Positions 52,773 through 60,957 of a stretch of DNA of 64,000 nt are shown here, piece after piece. The notes below the pieces were generated by a model. That model saw only the letters and a program-made list of their open reading frames with translations, did not search any database and was not told the DNA's origin. Position numbers and translations under genes: made by a program. Within the stretch, counting starts at the first letter, position 1; each line of letters starts with the position of its first letter. Origin of the DNA: Streptomyces sp. PsTaAH-137 (GTDB lineage Bacteria; Actinomycetota; Actinomycetes; Streptomycetales; Streptomycetaceae); contig NZ_QLLY01000022.1 in NCBI RefSeq assembly GCF_003259365.1, positions 62,001 through 126,000 of the forward strand, read 5' to 3'.

Positions 52773-53765
52773 GACGGCGGCGAACTCCTTCATCCCCGCG
52801 ACGAAGTCGACCTCCGGCCGCCAGCCGAGGTCGGCCCGCAGCCGCGCCGAGTCGGCCGTGATGTGCCGGACGTCGCCGAGCCGGTACTCGCCGGTGACCA
52901 CGGGCACGGGACCGCCGTGCGCGTCGGCCAGCGCGCGGGCCAGCTCGCCCACCGTGCGCGGGACACCGCTGCCGGTGTTGTACGCGGTGAGCGCACCCGG
53001 CGCGACCGCGGTCCCCAGCGCCTCCAGGGCCGCGACGTTGGCCCGCGCCACATCCCGTACGTGCACGAAGTCCCGCCGCTGCCGACCGTCCTCGAACACC
53101 CGCGGCGCCTCGCCGCGCGCCAGCGCCGAGCGGAAGAAGGAGGCGACACCGGCGTACGGGGTGTCGCGCGGCATCCGGGGCCCGTACACGTTGTGGTAGC
53201 GCAGCGACACCGCCGTGCCGTCCGCCGCGCGCGCCCACGCCGCGGCCAGATGCTCCTGGGCGAGCTTCGTCGTCGCGTACACGTTGCGCGGGTCGGCGGG
53301 GGCGTCCTCGGCGACCAGACCCGGCGCCAGTTCGAGGCCGCAGTCGGGGCACATCGGCTCGAACAGTCCCGCGTCGAGCGCGGCGACCGCCCGCGGGCCG
53401 GGCCGCACCACCCCGTGCCGGGCGCACTCGTACCGTCCCTCCCCGTACACGACCATCGACCCGGCGAGCACGAGGCGCCGCACCCCGGCCTCCGCCATCG
53501 CGGTCAGCAGCACGGCGGTGCCCAGGTCGTTGCGGGAGACGTAGTCGGCCGCGTCCGCGAACCCGGTGCCGAGACCGACCATCGCCGCCTGATGGCAGAC
53601 CGCGTCCACGCCGTCGAGGGCACGGGCGACGGCCTCGCCGTCCCGGACGTCCGCCGCCGGATCCTGCCGCACGTCGAGGACCACGGGTTCGTGCCCGCGC
53701 TCCGCCAGCGCCTCGACGACATGGGACCCGATGAACCCGGCACCGCCGGTGACCAGTACACGCAT
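52764..53765 (-). CDS. NAD-dependent sugar-nucleotide epimerase/dehydratase with Cys/His insert
   Basis: 333 residues. Extended SDR: VTGGAGFIGSHVVEAL, Ser103 in LAGSMVVYGEG, Tyr163 and Lys167 in NVYATTKLAQEHLAAAW, RYHNVYGPRMP, QRRDFVHVRDVARA and YNTGSGVPRTV. Between Ser103 and Tyr163 it holds an insert with C114-x2-H117 and C139-x2-C142 (ECARH and MCPDCG), which could bind zinc. Likely acts on a UDP- or dTDP-sugar in an envelope glycan pathway. Convergent with, and overlapping by 9 bases, the kinase gene. Confidence 0.9.
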   Translation of the reverse strand: MRVLVTGGAGFIGSHVVEALAERGHEPVVLDVRQDPAADVRDGEAVARALDGVDAVCHQAAMVGLGTGFADAADYVSRNDLGTAVLLTAMAEAGVRRLVLAGSMVVYGEGRYECARHGVVRPGPRAVAALDAGLFEPMCPDCGLELAPGLVAEDAPADPRNVYATTKLAQEHLAAAWARAADGTAVSLRYHNVYGPRMPRDTPYAGVASFFRSALARGEAPRVFEDGRQRRDFVHVRDVARANVAALEALGTAVAPGALTAYNTGSGVPRTVGELARALADAHGGPVPVVTGEYRLGDVRHITADSARLRADLGWRPEVDFVAGMKEFAAVSA

Positions 53766-54066
53766 GCGCCCACGGTAGGCGGGCGGACCGGCGCGATCGA
53801 GCGCGCGGGCCGTCGTGTCACCGGTCCGTAAGACACCGCGCGCCCCACTTCAGGAGGGTGCGTTTAGCGGACAACGCTGCGCTTTGGGGAGGGACGCGCG
53901 GGGGGTGCGCCCCGTAGACTCGCGAGACCGCGAATCGGCTCCCCCGGACACGAGCTCTCCCCCGGAGCGGGTGATCCAGCGGTGATCCAGCGGTGTGCGT
54001 ACGGGGATGAGCGGAGTCGGCGCCGGTCATCCCCGATGTACTGGAGCGCGCACCCCCTGAGCGTCC
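53766..54066. other. Gap between epimerase and kinase-like genes
   Basis: About 300 bases. The epimerase promoter should lie at its left end (minus strand). I see no repeat-family core or gene here; a direct duplication GTGATCCAGCG at 53970-53990 is the only notable feature. Confidence 0.4.
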
Positions 54067-55497
54067 TCACTGCCGCCGCGGCGACTTCCAGGTCACGGTC
54101 GTCCCCGTGCCGCCCCCGGAGCCCGGTGGCTGCTCCCCGTCGTCCGCCACGGTCAGCCGCACCCCGGGGCGGCCGTCCGGCAGGGAGGTCCCCGCGTCCA
54201 CGGTGACCTCGATGCGGGAGACCGCGCTCCGCCGGGACGCGGTGGCCAGGGCGCGCCGCAGGGCGGCCAGCAGATGGCCCTCGACCGCGCCGTCGAGGAC
54301 GCCCTCGACCGGCCCGGTGAACCGCACCGACGGGGCGAAGCCCAGGACCGCGGCGGCGCCCGCCGTCTCGCGCAGCACCCGCCCGCGGAACGTCGTCGGG
54401 GCCGCGGCCGGCGGCTGTTGCAGCGCGAAGATGGTCGTCCGGACCTCCTGGATCGTCGACTCCAGCTCGTCGACGGCGTGCGCCAGCGTCTCGCGCACGT
54501 CGCCGACCGTCGCCCGGCGCTGGGTGGACTCCAGCATCATGCCCGTCGCGAACAGCCGCTGGACGACCAGATCGTGCAGGTCACGGGCGATCCGGTCGCG
54601 GTCCTCGAAGACGGCGAGCCGCTCGCGGCCCGCCTGCGCGTCGGCAAGGACCAGGGCGAGCGCCGCCTGCGAGGCGAACTGAGTGGCCAGCAGATGATCG
54701 ACCGAGGTGTACGGGCGGGCACCGCGCGACCGGGGCAGCGCGAGGGTGCCGATCAGCTTTCCCCCGGCCTGCAACGGCAGCATCATGCTCGGCCCGAAGC
54801 GGGCCCTGACCTCGGTCGTCATCCGCGGGTCCGTCGCCGAGTCGTCGATGAACACCGGCTCACCGGTGAGGAGTTGGGCCAGTACCGCGCTGCCCGGCTG
54901 GATCGTCGCGCCGAGCAGGGCGTGCGGATCGTCCGAGCTGGCGGCCGCCACGATCGCCATGCCGCCCGCCTCGGTGGGCTGGAGGACCACCCCGGCCGCG
55001 GCGTCGGCCAGCAGCCGGGCCCGCTCGGCGACCGTGGTCAGGGCGTCCTCGGCGCGGCCGGTGAGCAGCGCCGTGGTGACCGCCGCGGCGCCCTCGATCC
55101 ACCGCTCGCGCTGCCGGGCGGTCTCGTGCAGCCGGGCGTTGCCGATGGCGATGCCGGCCTGCGTCGCGAGGACCCGCAGCAGCGCGTGGTCGTCGACGGT
55201 GAAGGTCTTACCCGTCAGCCGCAGCCGGCCGAACTCCGTCTCCTGTACGCGGATGGGGACCGTCAGCGAGCCCTGCGGATCCGGCCCCGCCTGTCCGGTG
55301 CCGACCGACTGGAGGAGGCTGCCGTGCCCCGGATCGATGACGTCGAGCACTCCGTGGGGCGCACCGGTCAGTGTGGCCGCGCTGTCCACCAGGTGCTGGA
55401 GCATGGTGCGCAGCTCCAGCTCGCTGCCCACGCTCAGCACCGCCTCCAGGAGGACGGGCAGACCGGCGTCCGGTGGTCCTGGTGGCACGGTGCGCAC
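54067..55497 (-). CDS. GAF-domain sensor kinase-like protein with degenerate ATPase
   Basis: 476 residues from GTG at 55497, with GAGGGGG before it. Two GAF domains (about 20-125 and 140-285), then a DevS-type HisKA_3 dimerization helix with His308 in DRDRIARDLHDLVVQRLFATGMML. The ATPase region is abnormal: where LREALxNVxRHA is expected there is LRRALATASRR (residues 413-423), so the Glu and Asn of the N-box are lost, and the tail GSGGGTGTTVTWKSP lacks a normal G2 box. It may be unable to bind ATP. Encoded 28 bases after the MreB-like gene, same strand. Confidence 0.88.
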   Translation of the reverse strand: MRTVPPGPPDAGLPVLLEAVLSVGSELELRTMLQHLVDSAATLTGAPHGVLDVIDPGHGSLLQSVGTGQAGPDPQGSLTVPIRVQETEFGRLRLTGKTFTVDDHALLRVLATQAGIAIGNARLHETARQRERWIEGAAAVTTALLTGRAEDALTTVAERARLLADAAAGVVLQPTEAGGMAIVAAASSDDPHALLGATIQPGSAVLAQLLTGEPVFIDDSATDPRMTTEVRARFGPSMMLPLQAGGKLIGTLALPRSRGARPYTSVDHLLATQFASQAALALVLADAQAGRERLAVFEDRDRIARDLHDLVVQRLFATGMMLESTQRRATVGDVRETLAHAVDELESTIQEVRTTIFALQQPPAAAPTTFRGRVLRETAGAAAVLGFAPSVRFTGPVEGVLDGAVEGHLLAALRRALATASRRSAVSRIEVTVDAGTSLPDGRPGVRLTVADDGEQPPGSGGGTGTTVTWKSPRRQ

Positions 55498-55525
55498 GTC
55501 CCCCTCGGATTCCGTCGTGGTGATG

Positions 55526-56563
55526 TCAGCCCGCCAGCGGGTCGAGGACCATCGGCTCGACCTTGCCCTCCATCATCGCGCCCAGGCCCTGCACCGCGCA
55601 CACGTCGGGCCGCTCGGCGATGTGCACCGGCATGCCCGTCGCCTCGCGCAGCATGTGGTCGAGGCCGGGCAGCAGGGCCGAGCCGCCGACCAGCATGATG
55701 CCGCGGTCCGCGAGGTCGGCGACGAGGTCGGGCGGGCAGTCCCGCAGCACCTTGCCGATGCCGTCGAGGACCGCGGTCAGCGGGGTGTGGATCGCCTGCC
55801 GCACCGCGGAGGTGTCGACGTGCACCGAGCGCGCGAGGCCGGTCGCCACGTCCCGGCCGTGGATCTCGGTCTGCTCGGGGCCGTACGGGGTCAGGCCGTT
55901 GCCGCTCAGGGCCAGCTGCAACGGGCGTACCGACTGCGACGGCAGCATCAGTTCGTGCTGCTGGCGCAGGTGCTGGACCACCGCGTGGTCGATGGCGTCG
56001 CCGCCGACCGGGATCCGGTCCGCGGTCACGATCGCGCCCAGCGAGAGCACGGCGATCTGGGTCGTGGCCGCGCCGCAGACGATGATCATCGTCGCCTCGG
56101 GCTGCTCCACCGGCAGACCGCAGCCGACCGCCGCGGCGATCAGCGTGTCCACGAGCTCGACGCGGCGGGCGCCGAGCCCGACCAGGGTCTCGACCGCGGC
56201 GCGCTGCGCCAGCGGGTCCGCGTCGTGCGGGGTGCAGGCCGCCGCGCGCAGCCGGGGCTTGCGGCGCAGCGTGCGCCGCAGCTTCTCGCCGAGCAGCTGG
56301 CGCAGCATCCGCTGGGCCATCTCGATGTCGACGACGGTGCCGCCGGAGACCGGCCGGACGACCCGGATGTAGCCCGGGGTGCGCCCGGTCATCCGCTCCG
56401 CGAACTCGCCGACGGCGATCAGGGCGCCGGTGCGGGTGTTGACGGCGGCGCAGCTCGGCTCGTCGACGACGATGCCCGCGCCCTTCACGTACACGCGGGT
56501 GCGCGCGGCACCCAGATCGACGGCGAAGTGGCAGCGGCGCAACTGCTCCAGACTGACGGTCAT
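55526..56563 (-). CDS. MreB/Mbl-like actin homologue
   Basis: 345 residues from ATG at 56563. Actin-family fold: FAVDLGAARTRVYVKGAGIVVDEPS (phosphate-1 region), VRPVSGGTVVDIEMAQRMLRQLL, TMIIVCGAATTQIAVLSLGAIVTA, GGDAIDHAVVQHLRQQHELML and GIMLVGGSALLPGLDHML. Length is close to MreB (about 340), yet the stretches differ (DLGAARTR versus DLGTANTL), so this is a divergent paralogue such as Streptomyces Mbl-type proteins. No mreC/mreD nearby. Transcribed with the kinase-like gene. Confidence 0.88.
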   Translation of the reverse strand: MTVSLEQLRRCHFAVDLGAARTRVYVKGAGIVVDEPSCAAVNTRTGALIAVGEFAERMTGRTPGYIRVVRPVSGGTVVDIEMAQRMLRQLLGEKLRRTLRRKPRLRAAACTPHDADPLAQRAAVETLVGLGARRVELVDTLIAAAVGCGLPVEQPEATMIIVCGAATTQIAVLSLGAIVTADRIPVGGDAIDHAVVQHLRQQHELMLPSQSVRPLQLALSGNGLTPYGPEQTEIHGRDVATGLARSVHVDTSAVRQAIHTPLTAVLDGIGKVLRDCPPDLVADLADRGIMLVGGSALLPGLDHMLREATGMPVHIAERPDVCAVQGLGAMMEGKVEPMVLDPLAG

Positions 56564-56934
56564 GGCAGATCCTCCCGAGATCGCGGCCCCAGCAGGGACG
56601 TCGGGTCGCGAGTCCGCGGCCCTTTTGGCATCGTGCTGCGGAGTCCGGGATTCCGCTCGTCGGAATGGGCCGGACGGGGGCGGACCCCGAACAGGCCGGG
56701 CCCGCTGGCCCATCTGACGCTCCGCCACCTGAGTGAGGACCCTCGGCGCGGCGGCGGGTCCGGCCGGTGGCCGCCCGATGGTTCCCGGTGGCTTCCGGCG
56801 GCTCCCGGTGGCGGGAACGCGCCAGTGCAGCACCCGCCATCGCTCGGCAACTTCCCTGCAACACAGGGCTCCTGAGACTCTTCCCAGCACTTGGGCGACA
56901 CCCACTGACCCCGAGGCCCGGAAGAGAGGCAACG
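56564..56934. other. Divergent promoter region of MreB-like and subtilase genes
   Basis: 371 bases with no small gene found. It contains GC-rich repeats of the form CCCGGTGGC (56782-56815: TCCCGGTGGC twice and TTCCGGCGGC), and GAAGAGAGGC at 56920-56929 as ribosome site for the subtilase. The promoters are not obvious. Confidence 0.4.
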
Positions 56935-59900
56935 ATGTCCAGAGGACCTGCCGCGAGACGTGGCGCGGCCCTGCTGTCCGCGGGGCTCGCGTTCGCGCTG
57001 CTGCCCGCCGGCGGCGCGCACGCGAGCCCCGCGACGACCCCCACGAAGGCCGTCTCCGCCGCGCACACCGTCACCCTGGTGACCGGCGACAAGGTGACCG
57101 TCACCGACCTCGGCGGCGGGAAGAAGGCCGTCACCGTCGACCGGGCGAAGGGCGCCACCGGTGCCGTGCGCACCCAGGTGTCGGACGGCGATGTCACCGT
57201 CGTGCCCGACGAGGCCCGGCGGTACCTCGCCGACGGCAGCCTCGACGCCCGGCTCTTCGACGTCAGCGAGCTGATACGGCAGGGGCTCGCGGACGGCCGC
57301 GCCGACGCGACGCCCCTCATCGTGACCTACGACGGCAAGAGCGCCCGGAGCGCGGCCGCCGTGCCCCGCGGCGCCGAGCGCACGCGGACCCTGCCCAGCA
57401 TCGGCGGCGCCGCCGTCGACGCGGCCAAGGGGCGCACCTTCTGGAACGACCTCACCACGAAGGACGGCTACACCGGCGGCCTCGGCGCGGTGTGGCTCGA
57501 CGCCCGGGTGAAGGCCGACATGGCCGAGTCCAACGAGCAGATCGGCACCCCGAAGGCGTGGGAGGCGGGCCTCACCGGCAAGGGCGTCAAGGTCGCCGTC
57601 CTCGACACCGGCTACGACGCCTCCCACCCCGACCTCGCCTCCCGCGTCACCGAGTCGAAGTCGTTCATCGAGGGCGAGGAGGTCGCCGACCGCAACGGCC
57701 ACGGCACCCACACGACCTCGACGGTCGGCGGGTCCGGCGCCGCGTCCGACGGCACGGAGAAGGGGGTCGCCCCCGACGCGACCCTCGCCGTCGGCAAGGT
57801 CCTCAGCGACGAGGGCTCCGGCTCCGAGTCGCAGATCATCGCCGGGATGGAGTGGGCCGCCAAGGACGTCAAGGCGAAGATCGTCTCCATGAGCCTCGGC
57901 TCCGACACGGGCTCCGACGGCACCGACCCGATGTCCGCCGCCGTGAACGCCCTCTCCAAGGAGACGGGCGCCCTCTTCGTCATCGCCGCGGGCAACTACG
58001 GCGCCCCCGGCACCATCGGCTCGCCCGGCGCCGCCGACTCCGCGCTCACCGTCGGCGCCGTCGACTCCGCCGACCAGGCCGCCTACTTCAGCAGCCAGGG
58101 CCCGCGCCTCGGCGACAACGCCCTCAAGCCCGATGTCTCCGCGCCCGGCGTGGACATCCTCGCCGCCCGCTCCTCCCTGGTGGAGGGCTCCGGCAGCTAC
58201 ACCACCATGAGCGGTACGTCGATGGCGACCCCGCACGTCGCCGGTGTCGCCGCCCTCCTGGCCCAGGAACACCCGGACTGGACCGGTGGCCGGCTCAAGG
58301 ACGCGCTGATGTCGAGCAGCAGGCAACTCGACGCCTCCGCCTACGCCTTGGGGTCGGGCCGGGTGAGCGTGCCGGACGCCGTCGGCGCCGAAGTCACCGC
58401 GACCGGCAGCGCCGACCTCGGCTACTACAAGTGGCCCTACGACAGCAACGCCCCGGTCACCCGTACGGTCACGTACAGCAACTCCTCCGACAAGGCTGTG
58501 GAGTTGAGCCTCGCGGTGCAGGGGGCCGCGGACGGTGTCGCCACACTCGCCGACTCCACGCTCACCGTGCCCGCGCACGGCACCGCCGCCACGACCGTCA
58601 CTGGCGACGGCGCGAAGGCCGCCATCGGCACCAACAGCGGTCGGATCGTCGCCAGTTCGGGCGGCAAGGTCGTCGCGCACACCGCGTTCGGCCTGGTCAA
58701 GGAGGAGGAGCGGTACACGCTCACCGTCCATGTGAAGGACCGCGACGGCGCCCCCGCCGACGCCTACCTCGCCGTGCAGCAGCTCGTCGCGAACACGGAC
58801 CCGGTCGGCTACTCCACCGGCGACGACGGCACCGTCGAGCTGCGGCTGAAGCCGGGCACGTACTACGTCGACACCTTCCTCGACGTGCGCGGCAGCCACG
58901 GCAAGGACTCCCTCGGCCTCGGCTATCTCGCCGACCCCGAGGTCACCCTCGACCGGGACCGCGAGATCACCCTCGACGGGCGCAAACTGAAGGAGGTCGC
59001 CGCCGACGTCGGGCGCACCGCCGAGACCCGGCAGCTGATCATGGAGGCCGACCGCAAGGCGGGCGGCGCCGAGATCACCAACGCCGTGCAGGTCCCCATC
59101 GCCTACGACAGTGTCTTCGCTGCCCCCACCCGCAAGGTCACCGAGGGCTCCTACGCGTACCGCACCGTCTGGCGGCTCGGGAAGCCGATGCTCCAGGTCG
59201 ACGGGGTGCGCGACGCGGTCGTACAGGCCGGCGGCACTCTCGCGGAGGGCCGGAGCAGGCTCGCCGTCGTCGACGCGGGAGCGGGCACCCCGGCCGACTA
59301 CGCGGGCAAGAAGGCGCGCGGCAAGGCCGTCCTGGTCCGTGCCGACGGTGCGACGGCGCCGGGCGCGCTCGCCCAGGCCGCCCAGGACGCGGGCGCGAAG
59401 GCGCTGTTCGTCACCGACGAGACGGCCGGCCGCCTGAACACCTGGTTCGGCACCGACGACTACACCGACCGCCCGCTGACGATCGCGACCGTCGACGCGC
59501 GCGACGCCGCCGTCCTCGCCGCCGCCGCGAAGGCGGGCCGCACGCTGGATATGACCGGCACCCGGTACACGCCGTGGGTGTACGACCTCACCGACGAGCA
59601 CACCGGAGCGGTCCCCGGCGGCTCGCTGACCTACCGTCCCGGCAGCCGTGAACTCGCCGTCCGTGACGTCCGGTTCCACGCGGCGAAGGCGCAGGACGGC
59701 GGCGAGTTCCGTTACGCGCTCAGTGACGCCTTCCCCGTCGGCCTCGGCTTCCTGGAGAAGGTCGCCTTCCCCGCCGAGCGCACCGACTACGTCTCCACGG
59801 GCGCGCGCCAGACCTGGCACGAGTCCGTGCAGGCGGGCCCCGCGCTCTCCTGGGAGGAGCGCAGCGGCGTGATCACGTACAAGGGCGGCTCGCACGCGAA

Positions 59901-60597
59901 GCTCGACTGGTTCAAGCCGGTCTGGCACCCGTGGCTGGGCACAGGACTCGGCTGGGGGCAGGACCGCTCCGGCAACAACCTCCAGTTCAATACGCCCGGT
60001 TGGGGCGACTCGGGCCCCGACCACACCGGCTTCGGTGACGCGTACAGCAGCGACTCCGGGATGACGCAGGAGACGGCCGTGTACGTCGACGGCAAGGAGG
60101 CGGACCGGAAGGTGAGTTCCGGGGTGTACGTCTGGGACGCCGATCCGGCCGAGCACACGTACAAGGTCACGACCGACACCGCGCTGGACGCGGCCCTGTG
60201 GGGCGTGGCCACCGAGGGGCACTCCGCGTGGACGGTGAAGTCGGCCGAGACACCGGCGGACACCTCGACGCGGCTCGCGCTGATCAACCTCGGCTTCGAC
60301 CTGGACACCGACCTCAAGGGCGCGGTCGCGGCCGGGAAGCGGATCCCGGTCGGGCTCTTCGCCGAGTACACGGCGGGTGCCGTGGACACCGGCACCATCG
60401 GCGGCGGCACCCTTGAGGTCTCGTACGACGACGGCGCCACCTGGAAGAGCGTGTCCTTGAAGGGCGGAAAGGCTTCCTGGAGCGGCGAGTTGAGGGTGCC
60501 GCGCGGTGCGGAACACGTCTCGCTGCGGGCAACGGCCCATGACGACAGGGGCGGCAGCGTCCGGCAGGAGATCGTCCGGGCGGTGGCCGTGAAGTAG
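56935..60597 (+). CDS. Large secreted subtilisin-like (S8) protease
   Basis: 1220 residues. Signal peptide about 1-31 (RGAALLSAGLAFALLPAGGAHA). A propeptide-like part to about 190, then the subtilase domain with Asp224 (AVLDTGYDASHPDL), His256 (NGHGTHTTSTV), oxyanion Asn in FVIAAGNYG and Ser429 (TMSGTSMATPHVAG). After about residue 470, beta-sandwich regions of unknown role make up two thirds of the protein, ending SLRATAHDDRGGSVRQEIVRAVAVK. Extracellular. Common size in Streptomyces. A shared bidirectional hairpin follows at 60630. Confidence 0.95.
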   Translation: MSRGPAARRGAALLSAGLAFALLPAGGAHASPATTPTKAVSAAHTVTLVTGDKVTVTDLGGGKKAVTVDRAKGATGAVRTQVSDGDVTVVPDEARRYLADGSLDARLFDVSELIRQGLADGRADATPLIVTYDGKSARSAAAVPRGAERTRTLPSIGGAAVDAAKGRTFWNDLTTKDGYTGGLGAVWLDARVKADMAESNEQIGTPKAWEAGLTGKGVKVAVLDTGYDASHPDLASRVTESKSFIEGEEVADRNGHGTHTTSTVGGSGAASDGTEKGVAPDATLAVGKVLSDEGSGSESQIIAGMEWAAKDVKAKIVSMSLGSDTGSDGTDPMSAAVNALSKETGALFVIAAGNYGAPGTIGSPGAADSALTVGAVDSADQAAYFSSQGPRLGDNALKPDVSAPGVDILAARSSLVEGSGSYTTMSGTSMATPHVAGVAALLAQEHPDWTGGRLKDALMSSSRQLDASAYALGSGRVSVPDAVGAEVTATGSADLGYYKWPYDSNAPVTRTVTYSNSSDKAVELSLAVQGAADGVATLADSTLTVPAHGTAATTVTGDGAKAAIGTNSGRIVASSGGKVVAHTAFGLVKEEERYTLTVHVKDRDGAPADAYLAVQQLVANTDPVGYSTGDDGTVELRLKPGTYYVDTFLDVRGSHGKDSLGLGYLADPEVTLDRDREITLDGRKLKEVAADVGRTAETRQLIMEADRKAGGAEITNAVQVPIAYDSVFAAPTRKVTEGSYAYRTVWRLGKPMLQVDGVRDAVVQAGGTLAEGRSRLAVVDAGAGTPADYAGKKARGKAVLVRADGATAPGALAQAAQDAGAKALFVTDETAGRLNTWFGTDDYTDRPLTIATVDARDAAVLAAAAKAGRTLDMTGTRYTPWVYDLTDEHTGAVPGGSLTYRPGSRELAVRDVRFHAAKAQDGGEFRYALSDAFPVGLGFLEKVAFPAERTDYVSTGARQTWHESVQAGPALSWEERSGVITYKGGSHAKLDWFKPVWHPWLGTGLGWGQDRSGNNLQFNTPGWGDSGPDHTGFGDAYSSDSGMTQETAVYVDGKEADRKVSSGVYVWDADPAEHTYKVTTDTALDAALWGVATEGHSAWTVKSAETPADTSTRLALINLGFDLDTDLKGAVAAGKRIPVGLFAEYTAGAVDTGTIGGGTLEVSYDDGATWKSVSLKGGKASWSGELRVPRGAEHVSLRATAHDDRGGSVRQEIVRAVAVK

Positions 60598-60629
60598 TCC
60601 GCGGGCTGGCTGAGTTCGGGGCAACGCGA

Positions 60630-60668
60630 CGGCGCCGCCTCCCCGTGGGACCGGGGGAGACGGCGCCG
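60630..60668. terminator. Bidirectional hairpin between subtilase and small peptide genes
   Basis: A 15-base stem with one mismatch (60630-60644 with 60654-60668) and a 9-base loop. It serves the subtilase on plus and, together with the palindrome at 60683-60699, the peptide gene on minus. Confidence 0.75.
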
Positions 60669-60682
60669 TGTGCGTGCATCCG

Positions 60683-60699
60683 ACGGTGTGTCACACCGT
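60683..60699 (-). terminator. Palindrome just after the small peptide gene
   Basis: ACGGTGTG-T-CACACCGT, a perfect 17-base palindrome that begins 16 bases after the peptide stop on the minus strand. Confidence 0.55.
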
Positions 60700-60715
60700 G
60701 GCGTCGCGCCAGGTG

Positions 60716-60775
60716 TTACACGAGCCAGCCGACGAAGTGGACGATGCCGGCGAGGATGTCGGTGAGCAGGTTCAT
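60716..60775 (-). CDS. Putative 19-residue hydrophobic peptide
   Basis: ATG at 60775 gives MNLLTDILAGIVHFVGWLV, stop TAA at 60716. AGGAG stands 10 bases before the ATG (60786-60790). The peptide is amphipathic: on a helical wheel Asn2, Thr5, Asp6, His13 and Gly residues are set against Leu, Ile, Val, Phe and Trp. It resembles phenol-soluble-modulin-like or type I toxin-like peptides in size and character, but I recall no precise family. Two stem-loops follow directly, a promoter-sized region without genes precedes. Too short for ordinary gene finders, so it is probably unannotated. Confidence 0.6.
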   Translation of the reverse strand: MNLLTDILAGIVHFVGWLV

Positions 60776-60957
60776 GGTGGTGCGTCTCCTCGGTATTGCG
60801 TACTGCATGTGTGTGGGACGTGCACTGCATCGCGATGCGTTCGCTACGGTCTGCAGCCCGTTGCTTGCGCCCTGTAAGCATCGTTGAGGCTGCGTGCCCT
60901 ATGCAAACTCTGGAGCGACGACCACCTGTTCGAGGGAACAACTGCGCCCTTGTTCGT
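60776..60957. other. Promoter region of the small peptide gene
   Basis: 182 bases, moderately AT-richer than neighbours. Contains the perfect palindrome GCATCGCGATGC (60827-60838), the repeated ACTGCAT (60802-60808, 60824-60830) and the carboxyltransferase stop at the right end. Expected to hold the minus-strand promoter of the peptide gene. Confidence 0.4.

Noticed and set aside
56560..60624. A 1354-residue open frame on the minus strand opposite the subtilase
   Set aside because: It is the GC-skewed shadow of the S8 protease frame, has no domain motif, and the plus-strand frame has the complete catalytic triad.
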